Source: Limnohabitans_A sp048020265 (GTDB lineage Bacteria > Pseudomonadota > Gammaproteobacteria > Burkholderiales > Burkholderiaceae_C). Taken from it: DNA of 64,000 nt. A program made the translations under genes and the position numbers. Each line of letters begins with the position of its first letter. Position 1 is the first letter of the stretch. Positions 25,225 to 35,385 of this stretch are shown here, piece by piece. The notes under the pieces were generated by a model that was given only the letters and a program-made list of their open reading frames with translations, ran no database searches and was not told the DNA's origin. The DNA lies in the NCBI RefSeq assembly GCF_048020265.1, contig NZ_CP171843.1, forward strand, positions 1,798,001 to 1,862,000, in the 5' to 3' direction.

Positions 25225-28200
25225 TCAATCGGTGGACACCACCAAAACCACTTTCGGCACAAACGGTGAGGCGCTGCTCGCCTTGGCCACCACAGGAGCG
25301 CCCAGAAACAACTGGGCTGCCGGCACCTTCAAGTCCTGCAAGACCTCGCGGACCTGTTGGGCGCGGGCTTGGGCCAACTCGCGCATCGCCGCCTCATCCA
25401 CCGCGATGGCCGCCAGCAACAAGGCCTCCATGTCCGCCGTTGGCATGTCCTTGACCAGACCCAGCACATTGCGGGGTTTGGGAATCGGCGAGCGGCGGTA
25501 CACCGACTGCAGCAAGGCGGGGTATTCCTCAGGGCTCACTGACGGCACAGGTCCCGCGTTCTGCGCGTCACGGGGCATGCGTCGGCGCTTTTCGGCCATG
25601 ACCGTCTGGTGCAGCTGCGCTCTGCGCCAGGCATCGCGTTCGCTTTCCAGGTCCGCTTCACCCGCCAGCGTCAGGCGCAAAGCCGGTTTGTCGATCACCA
25701 TTTGGGCCACGGTCTCGAGCTTCTGGCGAGACGCTGCATCGATCTGTGCAAGACCGGGCGCAAAATCTATTTGCTGCAACTGCTCCTCACCCGAGAAAGC
25801 GCCCGACATCAAACTGAACGGCGAAATGATGGCCTTGCCAATCAGATTGAGCACCATTTTCCAGACGATGGACCCCACCCGAAAGTCCGGGTCGTTGATG
25901 GAACCACTGACGGGCAGGTTAATGTCGATCACCCCGTTGCGGTCGGCCAGCAAAGCGACGGCCAGTTTGACCGGCAAATTGGGGGCATCCGCACTGTCCG
26001 AGCGCTCACCAAAGCGCAATTGATTCAGAACGATCTGGTGCGTCGCCTGGAGTTGACCATCGGCACCAACCCGGTAATTGACCTCGGCCGAGAGCTTGCC
26101 CCGTTCGATACCGTAGCCCGCATATTTGCGGCTGTACGGCGAGAGTTGCGGCAACTCCAAATCGCGCACCTGGCCACGCACGTCCAACGCCACAGGCCGG
26201 GTGAGCGGGTTGATGCGTCCGGTGACCTCCAGGCTGCCGGTGCCCGCCACACGCCCGCGCAAACTCAAGTCGGCCAAAGCCGTGTCGGCCGCACTCGCCT
26301 GGCTGGACAAGGCCCCCAGACTACCGACCAGCTCGGTGATGTCCGCTGAATAGTTGGGCCGAATGAACTGGTCCGAAAACAACACCCGACCCTTGACCAC
26401 CCCGATGGGCCCCAACTCGATCAAAGCCTGCACACCGGGCGGCTGCGGCAGGTCAGACGGCTCGACCTTGAGAAGGTTTTGCCAATTGAGTTGACCCTGG
26501 GCATCGAGGGCCACGCGTGCAAAGAAATCGCTCAAGGCTGTTTCTGCAATTTTCAGCCGCTGCAATGCTCCGGCCTCCAGCTTCAGCTCAAACCCGCGCA
26601 AGCTCAGGGCCTGGGCGTCCAGCAAGGCTTCTCCGTCTGAGCGGCTCAGCGCACGCAGCTGGTCCACCGACAGATGGCCTTGCAAATTCAAGCCCAGCCC
26701 GGCCTCGGGCATGGCCAGATCCAGCCCACCGGTGTAGCTCAACTCGGCCCTTCGCAAATCGAACTGGACCCGGTCCGCCCAATAAGCCCGCAGTCTTTGC
26801 ACTGGGAAACGCGTCAGCTGCAAACGTCCCCGGACTTGCAGCGGCGTGGTCTTGGACTGCCCGGCTGCCACCGAGGGCAAACGGAACGCCCCTTCAAAAC
26901 CCAGCTTGCCCGACTCGCGGCGCTGGGCCCCGGTGGTGAAATCGCCCTGGATGGTGGTCATTTGCGGCGATGCCGCCAAGGGCTGCCAGGGCCCCACGAT
27001 GAGGTTGACATCCCTCGCGTCCAGCTTGGCACCGCCGGGCACAAAACGGTCATCCAGATTCAGCAACCCGCCGCTGACCTGCATAGGCCCCAGCGCCAAT
27101 TGCCACGCCTTGGGCGAAGCCGCTGAGGACGCGGTCGAGGGGGCGTCAACCCGCCAGTCCTCCACCATCCAGCGCCCCTGGGGGTTGCGGCTGACATTCA
27201 ACAATGGTCGACGCCAGGCCACACGCCCCACACGCGCCTGCTGCTGGAAGACATCCACCTCCAGCTGTTCGATGGCCAGTTCGGCCCACCCGGCATCGGG
27301 CTGTTCAGGCTTGCCCAGCAACACGTCGGTCAAGCGCAATTGCGGCGCCTGGACCACCAAGGAGGAAGGCGTGGCGCCTGCGGCTGCTTGCCAGTCCAAG
27401 CTCAACTGCGCAGAAGATTTGCCAGACAAACCGGGGCGAAACCATGCAGCCCAATAGGGCGCAACGGTTGTCAAAGGCACGTCACGCCACTGCATGCGCG
27501 TCTGGGCACTGCGCAGGTCGGTCGTGCCCTCCCAGGACACATTCGCCCCCTGCAAAAGGGCTTGACCACGGAAAGACGCCGCCTGTCGACTTGGCCAACT
27601 GAAGTTCTGACCCTCCAGAGCCAGGGCCGTCACGGCCAGATTGGCGGGTATGGCCAGTGCCGCGTCTTGCCAATGCAGCTGCCCCGCGCTGACTTGAAGA
27701 CGCTGCAGCGCAAAGTCAACCGCCTTGACGCCCCCCGTGTCAGCGGCACCTGTGACCGGGCCCGGGGCCTGTGACAGCAAAGCGCGCTGCAAACGGACCC
27801 AGTTCAACTCACCGCCTGAATCTCGCCGCAAGTGCACCACCGGCTTGTCCAGACTCAGCGTGTCGAATTTGAACACGCCATCCAAGGGGCGCCAGGCATC
27901 GATTTGCAAATCCAGCCCGCCCAGCTGGAACAAAGGCACGTCGTCGCGGTTCAGCCGCTCCTGGAGTTTCAGACCTTGCACAGCCAAGTGGCCCGACACC
28001 GACAACTCGGGGGCGGTGCGTTGCCGAAAATCAAGGCGAATGTCCATCTCAAGCCGCCCATCTGCCAGCCGAACAGGCCAGGCGGCAGGCCAATAAGGCA
28101 GGTACGGCTTGACATCCAGCCCCTTGATCTGAAAACGGGCTTGTGTGCGCCGGTCCGCCGCAAAAGGGGTGGTTTCTGCGTCCGTGTCAAAGCTGGAGCC

Positions 28201-28812
28201 GTTGAACTGGAAGGCCAACCTCGGGTGGGTAGCCACTTCGCGTCGGCCACCGATGTTGCTCAAAAAAGGAACGTCCAGTCGCACATCGCTGAGCGTGTGC
28301 GTGATCGATTGGGGCGCATCGTGAAACTGCACACCGCCGCCTGCGATCTGGATGTTGAACAAGGACAAACGGGGCACACCCGCGCCTTGGGGCTCTGCCG
28401 CCGCGAAACGGGCCCACACATCGTCGATGTCAAAACGGCCCTTCCCCAGGTGCGTCAGCTGCAGCTGGGGATTGCGCACCCGCACGGCATCGGCCACAGG
28501 TGCCCACAAGAACAAAGACTGCAGGGAAATGTTGACCTCGACCTCGTCGACAAGTAACTGGGGGAGCGGCACCGGGTCTGCAGCTGCGGCAGATGCCACG
28601 CTCAAACCACGCACGATCAAACGCATGGACCAAGGCATGAAAACCACTTGCTCGACTGTGACCGCACGGCCCAACTTCAAGGTGCCTTGCTTTTCGATTT
28701 GCCACCGAAGCAGTGACGACAGTGTTGCCCAGCTGATCGCCCAAAGTACCAACACCCCGAGCCCGACAAACAAAACCCGGCGCTGCCAGCGCTGGAGAAG
28801 ACCCACATTCAT
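25225..28812 (-). CDS. DUF748 (AsmA-like) large inner-membrane anchored protein
   Basis: This 1195-aa protein has one N-terminal membrane helix (VLFVGLGVLVLWAISWA, about 14-30) and a long periplasmic body of repeated beta-rich segments. This is the pattern of DUF748 proteins, which belong to the AsmA/YhdP/TamB group of bridge-like proteins. Those relatives are linked to outer-membrane lipid transport or assembly; the role of this protein is inferred only by relation. The last third contains a DUF748-typical stretch with KLAVALLADRNGVIDINLPVSG and a region resembling OmpA-like helices. The ATG at 28812 was chosen because the membrane helix follows it; ATG at 28845 is also open. Confidence 0.85.
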   Translation of the reverse strand: MNVGLLQRWQRRVLFVGLGVLVLWAISWATLSSLLRWQIEKQGTLKLGRAVTVEQVVFMPWSMRLIVRGLSVASAAAADPVPLPQLLVDEVEVNISLQSLFLWAPVADAVRVRNPQLQLTHLGKGRFDIDDVWARFAAAEPQGAGVPRLSLFNIQIAGGGVQFHDAPQSITHTLSDVRLDVPFLSNIGGRREVATHPRLAFQFNGSSFDTDAETTPFAADRRTQARFQIKGLDVKPYLPYWPAAWPVRLADGRLEMDIRLDFRQRTAPELSVSGHLAVQGLKLQERLNRDDVPLFQLGGLDLQIDAWRPLDGVFKFDTLSLDKPVVHLRRDSGGELNWVRLQRALLSQAPGPVTGAADTGGVKAVDFALQRLQVSAGQLHWQDAALAIPANLAVTALALEGQNFSWPSRQAASFRGQALLQGANVSWEGTTDLRSAQTRMQWRDVPLTTVAPYWAAWFRPGLSGKSSAQLSLDWQAAAGATPSSLVVQAPQLRLTDVLLGKPEQPDAGWAELAIEQLEVDVFQQQARVGRVAWRRPLLNVSRNPQGRWMVEDWRVDAPSTASSAASPKAWQLALGPMQVSGGLLNLDDRFVPGGAKLDARDVNLIVGPWQPLAASPQMTTIQGDFTTGAQRRESGKLGFEGAFRLPSVAAGQSKTTPLQVRGRLQLTRFPVQRLRAYWADRVQFDLRRAELSYTGGLDLAMPEAGLGLNLQGHLSVDQLRALSRSDGEALLDAQALSLRGFELKLEAGALQRLKIAETALSDFFARVALDAQGQLNWQNLLKVEPSDLPQPPGVQALIELGPIGVVKGRVLFSDQFIRPNYSADITELVGSLGALSSQASAADTALADLSLRGRVAGTGSLEVTGRINPLTRPVALDVRGQVRDLELPQLSPYSRKYAGYGIERGKLSAEVNYRVGADGQLQATHQIVLNQLRFGERSDSADAPNLPVKLAVALLADRNGVIDINLPVSGSINDPDFRVGSIVWKMVLNLIGKAIISPFSLMSGAFSGEEQLQQIDFAPGLAQIDAASRQKLETVAQMVIDKPALRLTLAGEADLESERDAWRRAQLHQTVMAEKRRRMPRDAQNAGPVPSVSPEEYPALLQSVYRRSPIPKPRNVLGLVKDMPTADMEALLLAAIAVDEAAMRELAQARAQQVREVLQDLKVPAAQLFLGAPVVAKASSASPFVPKVVLVVSTD

Positions 28813-28983
28813 GATCGGCTCTTGGTGAAAAACAACAAGCACCATTTTCGGCGATCCGAGGGCACGGATGTAACGCCCGGGATACAAATTGACCGAAGCA
28901 ACGCTGGTGCTCGTTCAAGGGCCGGCGACCGGGCGCAAAACGGCTCGGCTTGGCCACGCCTGCCACCCGCAGCGTTCGTCCAT

Positions 28984-30357
28984 TCAGCTGGACTTGTTGG
29001 CCTCCGTTGGGAATCCTGGGCCCGATGGGTTGAAAAACGGCATCGGCATGCTCTGAAAATCAATTTTCTCCAGTGCCGCGTCTTGCGCAAAGTGCCGCCA
29101 GTCTTCCACCAAACTCGCATTGGCCGAGATCAACCGTCCCTGAGGGTCTTTGAACCACAACATAAAGGGCTGCCTGGCCAGCAGCTCCTGCTGTTGTCGC
29201 TGCATCGCCAGTTCTTGGGCCGCGATTTTTTTCTCTTCGGTCACATCGATCATCACCAGCCTGCATTCATCGCCCATTTCATCGAGCGTGGCGTCGATCC
29301 TCACCACCATCTCCGCCCGGTGCGCGGTAGCACTGAGGGTCACCTCGCAATAACGGCGGCACTTGCCACTGAGCACTTCCTGATGGAAATCCAGAAACAA
29401 GGCACGATCGGGCGCCGCCATGAAGTCCACGAGAGGGCTCAGCGTGCGCTGTGAGCGCTGAATGTCCAGCATGATCGCGCCGGCCAAATTGGTTTGAACC
29501 ACCCGCCCCTGTGGATCGAGGCTGAAAAAACCCACCGGCGCAAAATCGTAAGCATCCTGGTACTTGTGCAGCAGCGCATGGTCTTGCCCATCCAACGCCG
29601 CCTCTGGCAGGCAGACATCCTCGGCATCTTCCGGTGAGCGCTCCAGACGCTGATACAAACGCCGCGTCTCGGTGCAAACCAATGAGAAGCACTCGCAAAC
29701 CGAGTTGGTCAACCCGTCCCGGTCCCGGATGTGGATCTTGCCGCGCCCACTGGAGACCCAACCTGCCAACTGCAATTTACCCAGCGCCTGCGTGATCGAC
29801 TCACGGCGCACACCCAACATGTTGGCAATCGTTTCGTGCGTCACGTTCAATTGGTCACTGCACACGGCATCCTGGTTGAACAAGAGCCAATAACAAAGAC
29901 GCTCGATTACCGAATGGTGGGCCACGCACACAATGCTCTGGGACATTTGCGTGATCAAGGACTGGACATAACACAGGGCCAATTGCTGCAATTCCCGGCA
30001 GCGGGCCAGCTCGGCCTGAAAGACGTCGGCCGGCATTCTGTAAGCCTGACCGGCACACTGCACCACGGCCCGGTGATTCGTGGAGCCACTGCCCAAAACC
30101 AGCGAAACACCCACCATGCCATCCCGCCCTGTCATGGCCAACTCTGAACTGTCACCATCGGCAGTGTGTGACACCAATGAAGCGGTGCAGGTGGTTGGAA
30201 AATAAACAAATTCCAAAGATTCTCCAGATTCACAAATCACCTGACCTGCCGCCAAATAGATCGGTTTGAGGTGCTCCGACATGCGTGCATAGTGGCTTAT
30301 TGGGACGCCGGCCAAAATTCGATTTTGTCGCGCACTGTCAGTCACAGGGTAAGACAT
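28984..30357 (-). CDS. Crp/Fnr-type regulator fused to PAS sequence
   Basis: This 457-aa protein has a Crp-like beta-roll (about 20-140, with LEFVYFPTTC and TGRDGMVGVSLVLG) and a winged helix (about 165-215, NMLGVRRESITQALGKLQLAG). C-terminal to the DNA-binding domain are a PAS domain (about 262-380, FAPVGFFSLDPQGRVVQTNLAG) and the start of a second (from about 390, FMLWFKDPQGRLISANASL) that ends early. Sensory domains normally precede the helix-turn-helix in this family, so the order is odd. ATG 30357 follows AAGGA. It is the divergent neighbour of the giant repeat protein gene and a candidate for its regulator; that is inference. Confidence 0.85.
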   Translation of the reverse strand: MSYPVTDSARQNRILAGVPISHYARMSEHLKPIYLAAGQVICESGESLEFVYFPTTCTASLVSHTADGDSSELAMTGRDGMVGVSLVLGSGSTNHRAVVQCAGQAYRMPADVFQAELARCRELQQLALCYVQSLITQMSQSIVCVAHHSVIERLCYWLLFNQDAVCSDQLNVTHETIANMLGVRRESITQALGKLQLAGWVSSGRGKIHIRDRDGLTNSVCECFSLVCTETRRLYQRLERSPEDAEDVCLPEAALDGQDHALLHKYQDAYDFAPVGFFSLDPQGRVVQTNLAGAIMLDIQRSQRTLSPLVDFMAAPDRALFLDFHQEVLSGKCRRYCEVTLSATAHRAEMVVRIDATLDEMGDECRLVMIDVTEEKKIAAQELAMQRQQQELLARQPFMLWFKDPQGRLISANASLVEDWRHFAQDAALEKIDFQSMPMPFFNPSGPGFPTEANKSS

Positions 30358-30691
30358 ACCAATCCTTTCTCGCGCCAAGGCGCATCCATACAAAATAGCG
30401 GTCAAACGGAAATTTCTGAAGACCTCTGGCGCGACTCGCCAGAGCCGGGCCATGAAATACCTTCAACACCATCCGATTCGATCTGGTTCTTAATCGCCGG
30501 ATCAGGACTTAAAGGCCATAAACCATGCAACAAAGCATGGATTTCTTCAGGGCTGACAATGGCCTGATTCCATGGCACAGCAAAAGGCACAGGTTTTAAA
30601 AACATGGTTAATCCAGTCATTAACTAGGTGAATATCGGTACGGGATGCATGCATCACCGAGGGCTGGACTCCATATTGATTCAATTAAAAA

Positions 30692-30709
30692 TTGATCACC
30701 ACTGATCAA
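30692..30709. promoter_or_regulatory. 18-base inverted repeat, candidate Crp/Fnr-type operator
   Basis: TTGATCA-CCAC-TGATCAA is a perfect 7-4-7 inverted repeat. It lies about 335 bases from the divergent Crp/PAS gene and 412 bases from the first giant gene. The half-sites resemble the TTGAT of Fnr, but the spacing differs from the standard Fnr site (TTGAT-N4-ATCAA). Confidence 0.5.
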
Positions 30710-31033
30710 ATGATTTGATTGCATAAACATATAGGCATATATCCAACGGTCAAATACCTTCCTAGAACGCCCCATACCCGAATAAGATAATCAGAAAACG
30801 GTAATGCCTTAGTTGAAAAAAGGCATCACCATCATCGTTTTCGGACGCGTGAAAACAGCACGCCATTCACCATCGGCATACGCTGAATAAATCAAGATCA
30901 CACAGGGTGTGTTTCAAATGGCATACGGCCTTATGGCGGTCGATAGATAACCAACGAATGACAACCATGGTTCAGTCAAAACATGCCCCCTGCTGAATAG
31001 GCAAACCACCATTCAGTGAAGAACATCTTGGTG

Positions 31034-31104
31034 CTGCCAGCCGGAAACTGGCAGTTCCCTGATCGGGAAACAGATCAAGATTTGTCGCTCCCAACAGGCG
31101 CGAC
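31034..31104 (+). promoter_or_regulatory. Structured mRNA leader of the first giant gene
   Basis: Three consecutive hairpins precede the start codon. H1 is CTGCCAG (31034-31040) with CTGGCAG (31048-31054). H2 is TTCCC (31055-31059) with GGGAA (31065-31069). H3 is GTCGC (31084-31088) with GCGAC (31100-31104). H1 and H2 recur with compensating changes before the second giant gene. Confidence 0.6.
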
Positions 31105-31121
31105 ACCACCAGGAGTTCAAC

Positions 31122-34100
31122 ATGGCCAAACCTCTCACCTACGGGAAAAAACCCTTCTCGCTGAAAGCCGAACATGACGACGCCGACATCAGCGATCCGT
31201 CGCTTTACGGGCAACTCGCTGCCCTCCAAAGCACAACATCGGCAACCTCTCTGTCAGCATCTGCCCTGCCAAGCGCGACGCGCACCTTGAGCCCAACGAC
31301 CGAAGTCAGCAACACCACATCAGCCCCTGTCTCGTTGTCTGCAATAGCGACCCCCGTGCCCAACGCCATCACCTACCCCAGCACCAGCATCAGCAAGGTC
31401 TACCAGCACTGGGCCGATGGCGATGCAGCCCGAGCCACCGCACCCGAATGGAACAACAACATCCTGTCGGATGGCAAATCAGATTACTTTGAAGGAGAAG
31501 TGGTCCCCCACGTCTACTTCTACAAGGCCAGCAACAACACTCCGCTGGTCAACGGCCAGAGCTATTCTTTCAACGTGACCTACAACCACTACCAGGCCAA
31601 CACCAACGCGGGCGGGTTCGTTTACATGACATCGCCCAACGCGAGTCGCAACACCAGCAGCTTCGCCGGTGGCGATGCACAAGCCGACGGCAGCTTCACC
31701 AATGGCGGCGGCATGCAAGGCAGCTTCTACACCGTCAATGCCAACATCACCGCCGTCAGCGGCGTGAGCTACCTCGGCAGCGCGGGCAGCTCGCTCGACG
31801 GCAAAGTCACCGTCACCTTCACTTACACCGGGCCCACTACCACTTCGGGCGGTGCCGAAATCCAGTACGGCCTGCTGATTGCCGCGCCGGGCGATGTGGC
31901 CGACCAGGGCAAGGGCATGACCGATGGCGCCAACGCCTGGACCGGCGGCTCCCTGCAAACCACCGTGGACATTGGTGGCAGTGGCGCCACCTCCATCCAA
32001 CTGGCACCCTCGGCCATCATCGTGGGCGAGATCAGCGGCATGAAGTTCAGCGACGTGGACGGTAACGGCGTGCGCGACGCCGATGGTGTGGACAACACGC
32101 TGGGCACGGCCGACGACGAAGTAGGCCTGGCCAACTGGAAAATTTTCATCGACAAGGACAACGATGGCCTGTGGGACGACGGTGAAGACTTCGCCTTGAC
32201 CAATGCCAGCGGCCAATACGTCTTGTCGGTGATACCCGACGCTGACCGCTCCGACATCGACAACGACCCCTACATCGTTCGCGAGGTTCAGCAATCCGGC
32301 TGGCAGCAAAGCACAGCCAACCCTGCGCCGATCCTGATCACACCCCTCGATCCTAAAGAGATGAATGTGGATTTCGGCAACATGCCGCTCAAGCCCAGTC
32401 TGAACATCCTCAAGGATGCCTGGGTGGACGGCGGCAACGCCGACCAAGCCGGTGACATCATCTTCTACACCATCGCCGTTGAAAACACCGGCAACCAGAC
32501 ACTGACCGGCGTGAGCGTGACCGACCCTTTCATCAGCGATCTGGCTCTGGTGGCCGATGCCGCCTCTGCCGACGGTGAACTCGATGTGGGCGAAACCTGG
32601 CACTACACCGCCAGCCACACCGTGACCCAGGCCGAGATCGATGCCGGCACCGACATCATGAACACAGCCACCGCCGACTCCGACCAGACCGGACCGGACA
32701 CCGATGATGCTGCCGTCCCGGTCGATCAAAATCCCGCGCTGAACATCATCAAGGATGCCTCCGTTCCAGGCAACACAGCGGACTATGCTGGCGAGATCAT
32801 CAGCTACAGCATCGCAGTGCAAAACATGGGCAACCAGACCCTGACCGGTGTGAGCGTGACAGATCCTTTCATCACCGACCTGCTTCTGGTCAGCGACGCA
32901 GCCTCTGCCGACGGCGAACTCGACGTGGGTGAGACCTGGTACTACACCGCCAGCCACAGCGTGACCCAGGCCGAGATCGATGCAGGCGTCAACATTGTCA
33001 ACACGGCCACCGCCGACTCGGACCAGACCGGCCCGGACACCGATGACGCCTCGGTGCCCGTCTTGCAGGCCCCTGCGCTCGCCATCGACAAGGCCATCAC
33101 CGGCGTGACTGGCGGCAATGGCAACGGCAGCGTCGATGCGGTCAACGACGTCATCGGTTACGCGGTCACCGTCACCAACACCGGCAACCAGACGCTCAAC
33201 CAGGTCACCGTGAACGACCCCATGACGGGGTTGACCATCTCTGGCGTGACCCTTGCCCCAGGGGCGAGTGAGACTTACCTGACGAGCTACACCCTCAGCC
33301 AGAACGACCTGGACACCTACGGTGGCGGCGATGGTTTCATTGAGAACACCGCCACTGCCGACAGCCTGGAGACCGCGTCGGTGAGCGACACCGAAGCCAT
33401 TGAACTCTTCGTGCGTTCGGCCCTGTCCATCGACAAGCGCTTGGTCAGCATCACAGGTGGCAACAACAACGTGGTGGCCGATGCCGTAGGCGACACGCTG
33501 AACTACACCGTCACCGTCAGCAACCTGGGCGTGCTGACCCTGACCAACGTCAGCGTGGTCGATCCGAACAGCGGTCTGAACATCACGGGCATAACACTGG
33601 CCCCTGGCGCAAGTCAGGTGTTCACCACCAGCTATGTGTTGACCCAGGCCGATCTGGACAACAACGGCCAAGGTGATGGCTACATTGACAACCTCGCCAC
33701 GGCGGACTCGGACCAAACCGTGCCGGTGAGCGACAACGAATCCACCGCCTTGCTGCGCACCGTGGGTCTGGGCATTGAGAAGTCGGTCACCAGCGTCGCC
33801 GGTGGCAACAACAACCTGTTTGCCGATGCCGCAGGTGATGTGATCCAGTACGCGATCCGGGTCTACAACGCCGGCACGGTGACCTTGACGAGCGTCACGG
33901 TCACCGACGAACTGACCGGTCTGAGCGAGAGCGTGCCCGATCTGGCACCGGGCGCCAGCGCCACCTACAACACCAGCTACACCTTGCTGCAGGCCGATCT
34001 GGACAACAACGGCGGTGGCGATGGTCGACTGGACAACACCTCAGTGGCCGACTCGGACCAGACCCTGGCGGTCATCGACAGCGAGTCGGTGCAACTGCTC

Positions 34101-35159
34101 GCCGCGCCCATCTTGTTTGTCAACAAATCATTTGTGAACGTGACCGGTGGCAACGGCAACAACCTAGCCGATGCCGTGGGCGACCAGCTGAACTACCAGA
34201 TCGTGCTGGCCAACCCCGGCAACGTCACGCTGACCGATGTCTCCCTGACCGAAAGCCTGACGGGGCTGAATGACACCGGCATGACCCTGGCCCCCAACGC
34301 GGTGCAGGTCTACAACGTCAGCTACACCCTGACCCAGGCCGATCTGGACAACAACGGTGGCGGCGATGGCACCATCGACAACAGCGTCATCGCCGACAGC
34401 GCGCAGACCCTGGCCAGCAGTGACACCGAATCCGTCCCTGTCCTCAGCAGCATCGGCATCGCCTTTGACAAGGACTTTGTGGGTGTGTCCGGGGGCAATG
34501 AAAACGCGTTGGCCGACTTTGCAGGCGACGTGCTGAACTACAGCTTCACCGTGACCAACATCGGCAGCGTGACCCTCACCAACGTCAGCGTGGTGGACGA
34601 CCTGACCGGCTTGAGTGAAACCCTGGCCTCGCTGGCACCGGGTGTCACGCAGACCTACACTTCCAGCTACACCCTGCTGCAGTCCGACCTGGACACCGAC
34701 GGCGGCGGCAACCGCCAGGTGGAGAACTACGCCAGCGCCGACAGCGACCAGACCGGCCCGCTGTTGGACTTTGAAGGCGTGACCGTGATCTACGACGCAC
34801 AAATCGATCTGACCAAGTACGTCTCGGTCGATGACGGACTCAGCTGGAACGATGCCAACACCCTGACCGGTCCCACGCTGTCGTCTTTAGCGGGCATCAA
34901 TCCGCTGTTCAAGTACACCGCGCTGAACAACGGCACGGTGACACTGCAAGACGTCACCTTGACCGATGCCGCCTATGACCTGAACGGCAGCGATCCAGGC
35001 ACCAGCTGGGCATGGGCAGACTTGGCCCCCGGCATGAGCGCAGAGTTGATCTTTGAGGCGCCCTTCACGCTGGGGCAAAACTCTGGCGATGCGGTGGTGA
35101 CCGCCACGGCGCTGTCTTCAGTGGTGGACATCGACAACGCCTACTACCTGGGGGTTTGA
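31122..35159 (+). CDS. Giant repeat surface protein 1, probable type I secretion substrate
   Basis: This 1345-aa acidic protein has no Sec signal (start MAKPLTYGKKPFSLKAE). Its N-terminal part (about 1-300) is unassigned and contains VYQHWADGDAA. An SdrD-B/Cna-like beta domain follows (about 305-425, GMKFSDVDGNGVRDADG). Two type A repeats of about 113 residues (LNI-KDA, starting at 32400) and five type B repeats (GGN-N motif, LTQADLDNNGGGDG) come next; both resemble DUF7507/DUF11 beta-sandwiches of adhesins. The C-terminus ends VVDIDNAYYLGV, shared with the second giant. No RTX nonapeptides are seen. Aspartate-rich loops suggest calcium binding. A consensus ribosome site (CAGGAG) precedes the ATG. 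The downstream secretion operon makes export by type I likely. Confidence 0.8.
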   Translation: MAKPLTYGKKPFSLKAEHDDADISDPSLYGQLAALQSTTSATSLSASALPSATRTLSPTTEVSNTTSAPVSLSAIATPVPNAITYPSTSISKVYQHWADGDAARATAPEWNNNILSDGKSDYFEGEVVPHVYFYKASNNTPLVNGQSYSFNVTYNHYQANTNAGGFVYMTSPNASRNTSSFAGGDAQADGSFTNGGGMQGSFYTVNANITAVSGVSYLGSAGSSLDGKVTVTFTYTGPTTTSGGAEIQYGLLIAAPGDVADQGKGMTDGANAWTGGSLQTTVDIGGSGATSIQLAPSAIIVGEISGMKFSDVDGNGVRDADGVDNTLGTADDEVGLANWKIFIDKDNDGLWDDGEDFALTNASGQYVLSVIPDADRSDIDNDPYIVREVQQSGWQQSTANPAPILITPLDPKEMNVDFGNMPLKPSLNILKDAWVDGGNADQAGDIIFYTIAVENTGNQTLTGVSVTDPFISDLALVADAASADGELDVGETWHYTASHTVTQAEIDAGTDIMNTATADSDQTGPDTDDAAVPVDQNPALNIIKDASVPGNTADYAGEIISYSIAVQNMGNQTLTGVSVTDPFITDLLLVSDAASADGELDVGETWYYTASHSVTQAEIDAGVNIVNTATADSDQTGPDTDDASVPVLQAPALAIDKAITGVTGGNGNGSVDAVNDVIGYAVTVTNTGNQTLNQVTVNDPMTGLTISGVTLAPGASETYLTSYTLSQNDLDTYGGGDGFIENTATADSLETASVSDTEAIELFVRSALSIDKRLVSITGGNNNVVADAVGDTLNYTVTVSNLGVLTLTNVSVVDPNSGLNITGITLAPGASQVFTTSYVLTQADLDNNGQGDGYIDNLATADSDQTVPVSDNESTALLRTVGLGIEKSVTSVAGGNNNLFADAAGDVIQYAIRVYNAGTVTLTSVTVTDELTGLSESVPDLAPGASATYNTSYTLLQADLDNNGGGDGRLDNTSVADSDQTLAVIDSESVQLLAAPILFVNKSFVNVTGGNGNNLADAVGDQLNYQIVLANPGNVTLTDVSLTESLTGLNDTGMTLAPNAVQVYNVSYTLTQADLDNNGGGDGTIDNSVIADSAQTLASSDTESVPVLSSIGIAFDKDFVGVSGGNENALADFAGDVLNYSFTVTNIGSVTLTNVSVVDDLTGLSETLASLAPGVTQTYTSSYTLLQSDLDTDGGGNRQVENYASADSDQTGPLLDFEGVTVIYDAQIDLTKYVSVDDGLSWNDANTLTGPTLSSLAGINPLFKYTALNNGTVTLQDVTLTDAAYDLNGSDPGTSWAWADLAPGMSAELIFEAPFTLGQNSGDAVVTATALSSVVDIDNAYYLGV

Positions 35160-35180
35160 ACCCGTCTGCAGCCTCCACCT

Positions 35181-35206
35181 GCCTGCTTGATCGGCATCAA
35201 GCAGGC
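35181..35206 (+). terminator. Hairpin after the first giant gene
   Basis: GCCTGCTTGAT (35181-35191) pairs perfectly with ATCAAGCAGGC (35196-35206). There is no T-run, so it may be a processing or stability hairpin ahead of the true terminator at 35225. Confidence 0.6.
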
Positions 35207-35224
35207 GGGAGGAAGTGATCGACC

Positions 35225-35253
35225 AAGGCCAGTCTGCAAAGACTGGCCTTTTT
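35225..35253 (+). terminator. Rho-independent terminator after the first giant gene
   Basis: AAGGCCAGTCT (35225-35235) pairs with AGACTGGCCTT (35240-35250), loop gcaa, followed by TTT. The rest of the 313-base gap (35254-35472) holds the leader of the second giant gene and no other gene. Confidence 0.85.
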
Positions 35254-35385
35254 CTCAGTGGCGCACCACACGGATCGCAGAAGCACCGCAAGCGATACCT
35301 ATCGCAGGGATAGCTCGACAGGACAGTCAAAAACAAACCTTCTGTTGGATGGTTGGGCCGCGCACATGAAAGCACCATGGTTGGA

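Larger units (their letters stand above)
30358..31121. other. 764-base regulatory gap between the Crp/PAS gene and the first giant gene
   Basis: The gap is AT-rich for this genome, mainly from 30600 to 30960. It holds an 8-bp hairpin at 30424-30444 (CTCTGGCG and CGCCAGAG), a 6-bp hairpin at 30523-30540 (CCATGC and GCATGG), the 18-base inverted repeat at 30692-30709 and the hairpin leader at 31034-31104. A minus-strand open frame of 72 codons (30402-30620) begins with ATG but has no clear ribosome site. I do not call it a gene. Confidence 0.6.

Noticed and set aside
30402..30620. Possible 72-aa minus-strand gene in the regulatory gap
   Set aside because: It has an ATG but no ribosome site, overlaps two hairpins and shows no recognisable similarity.
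31479..33716. Minus-strand open frame of 745 codons inside the first giant gene, with similar ones at 36766-37845 and 38041-39201
   Set aside because: These come from the periodic base composition of the repeats; the predicted proteins are Val/Gly/His-rich and carry no ribosome site.
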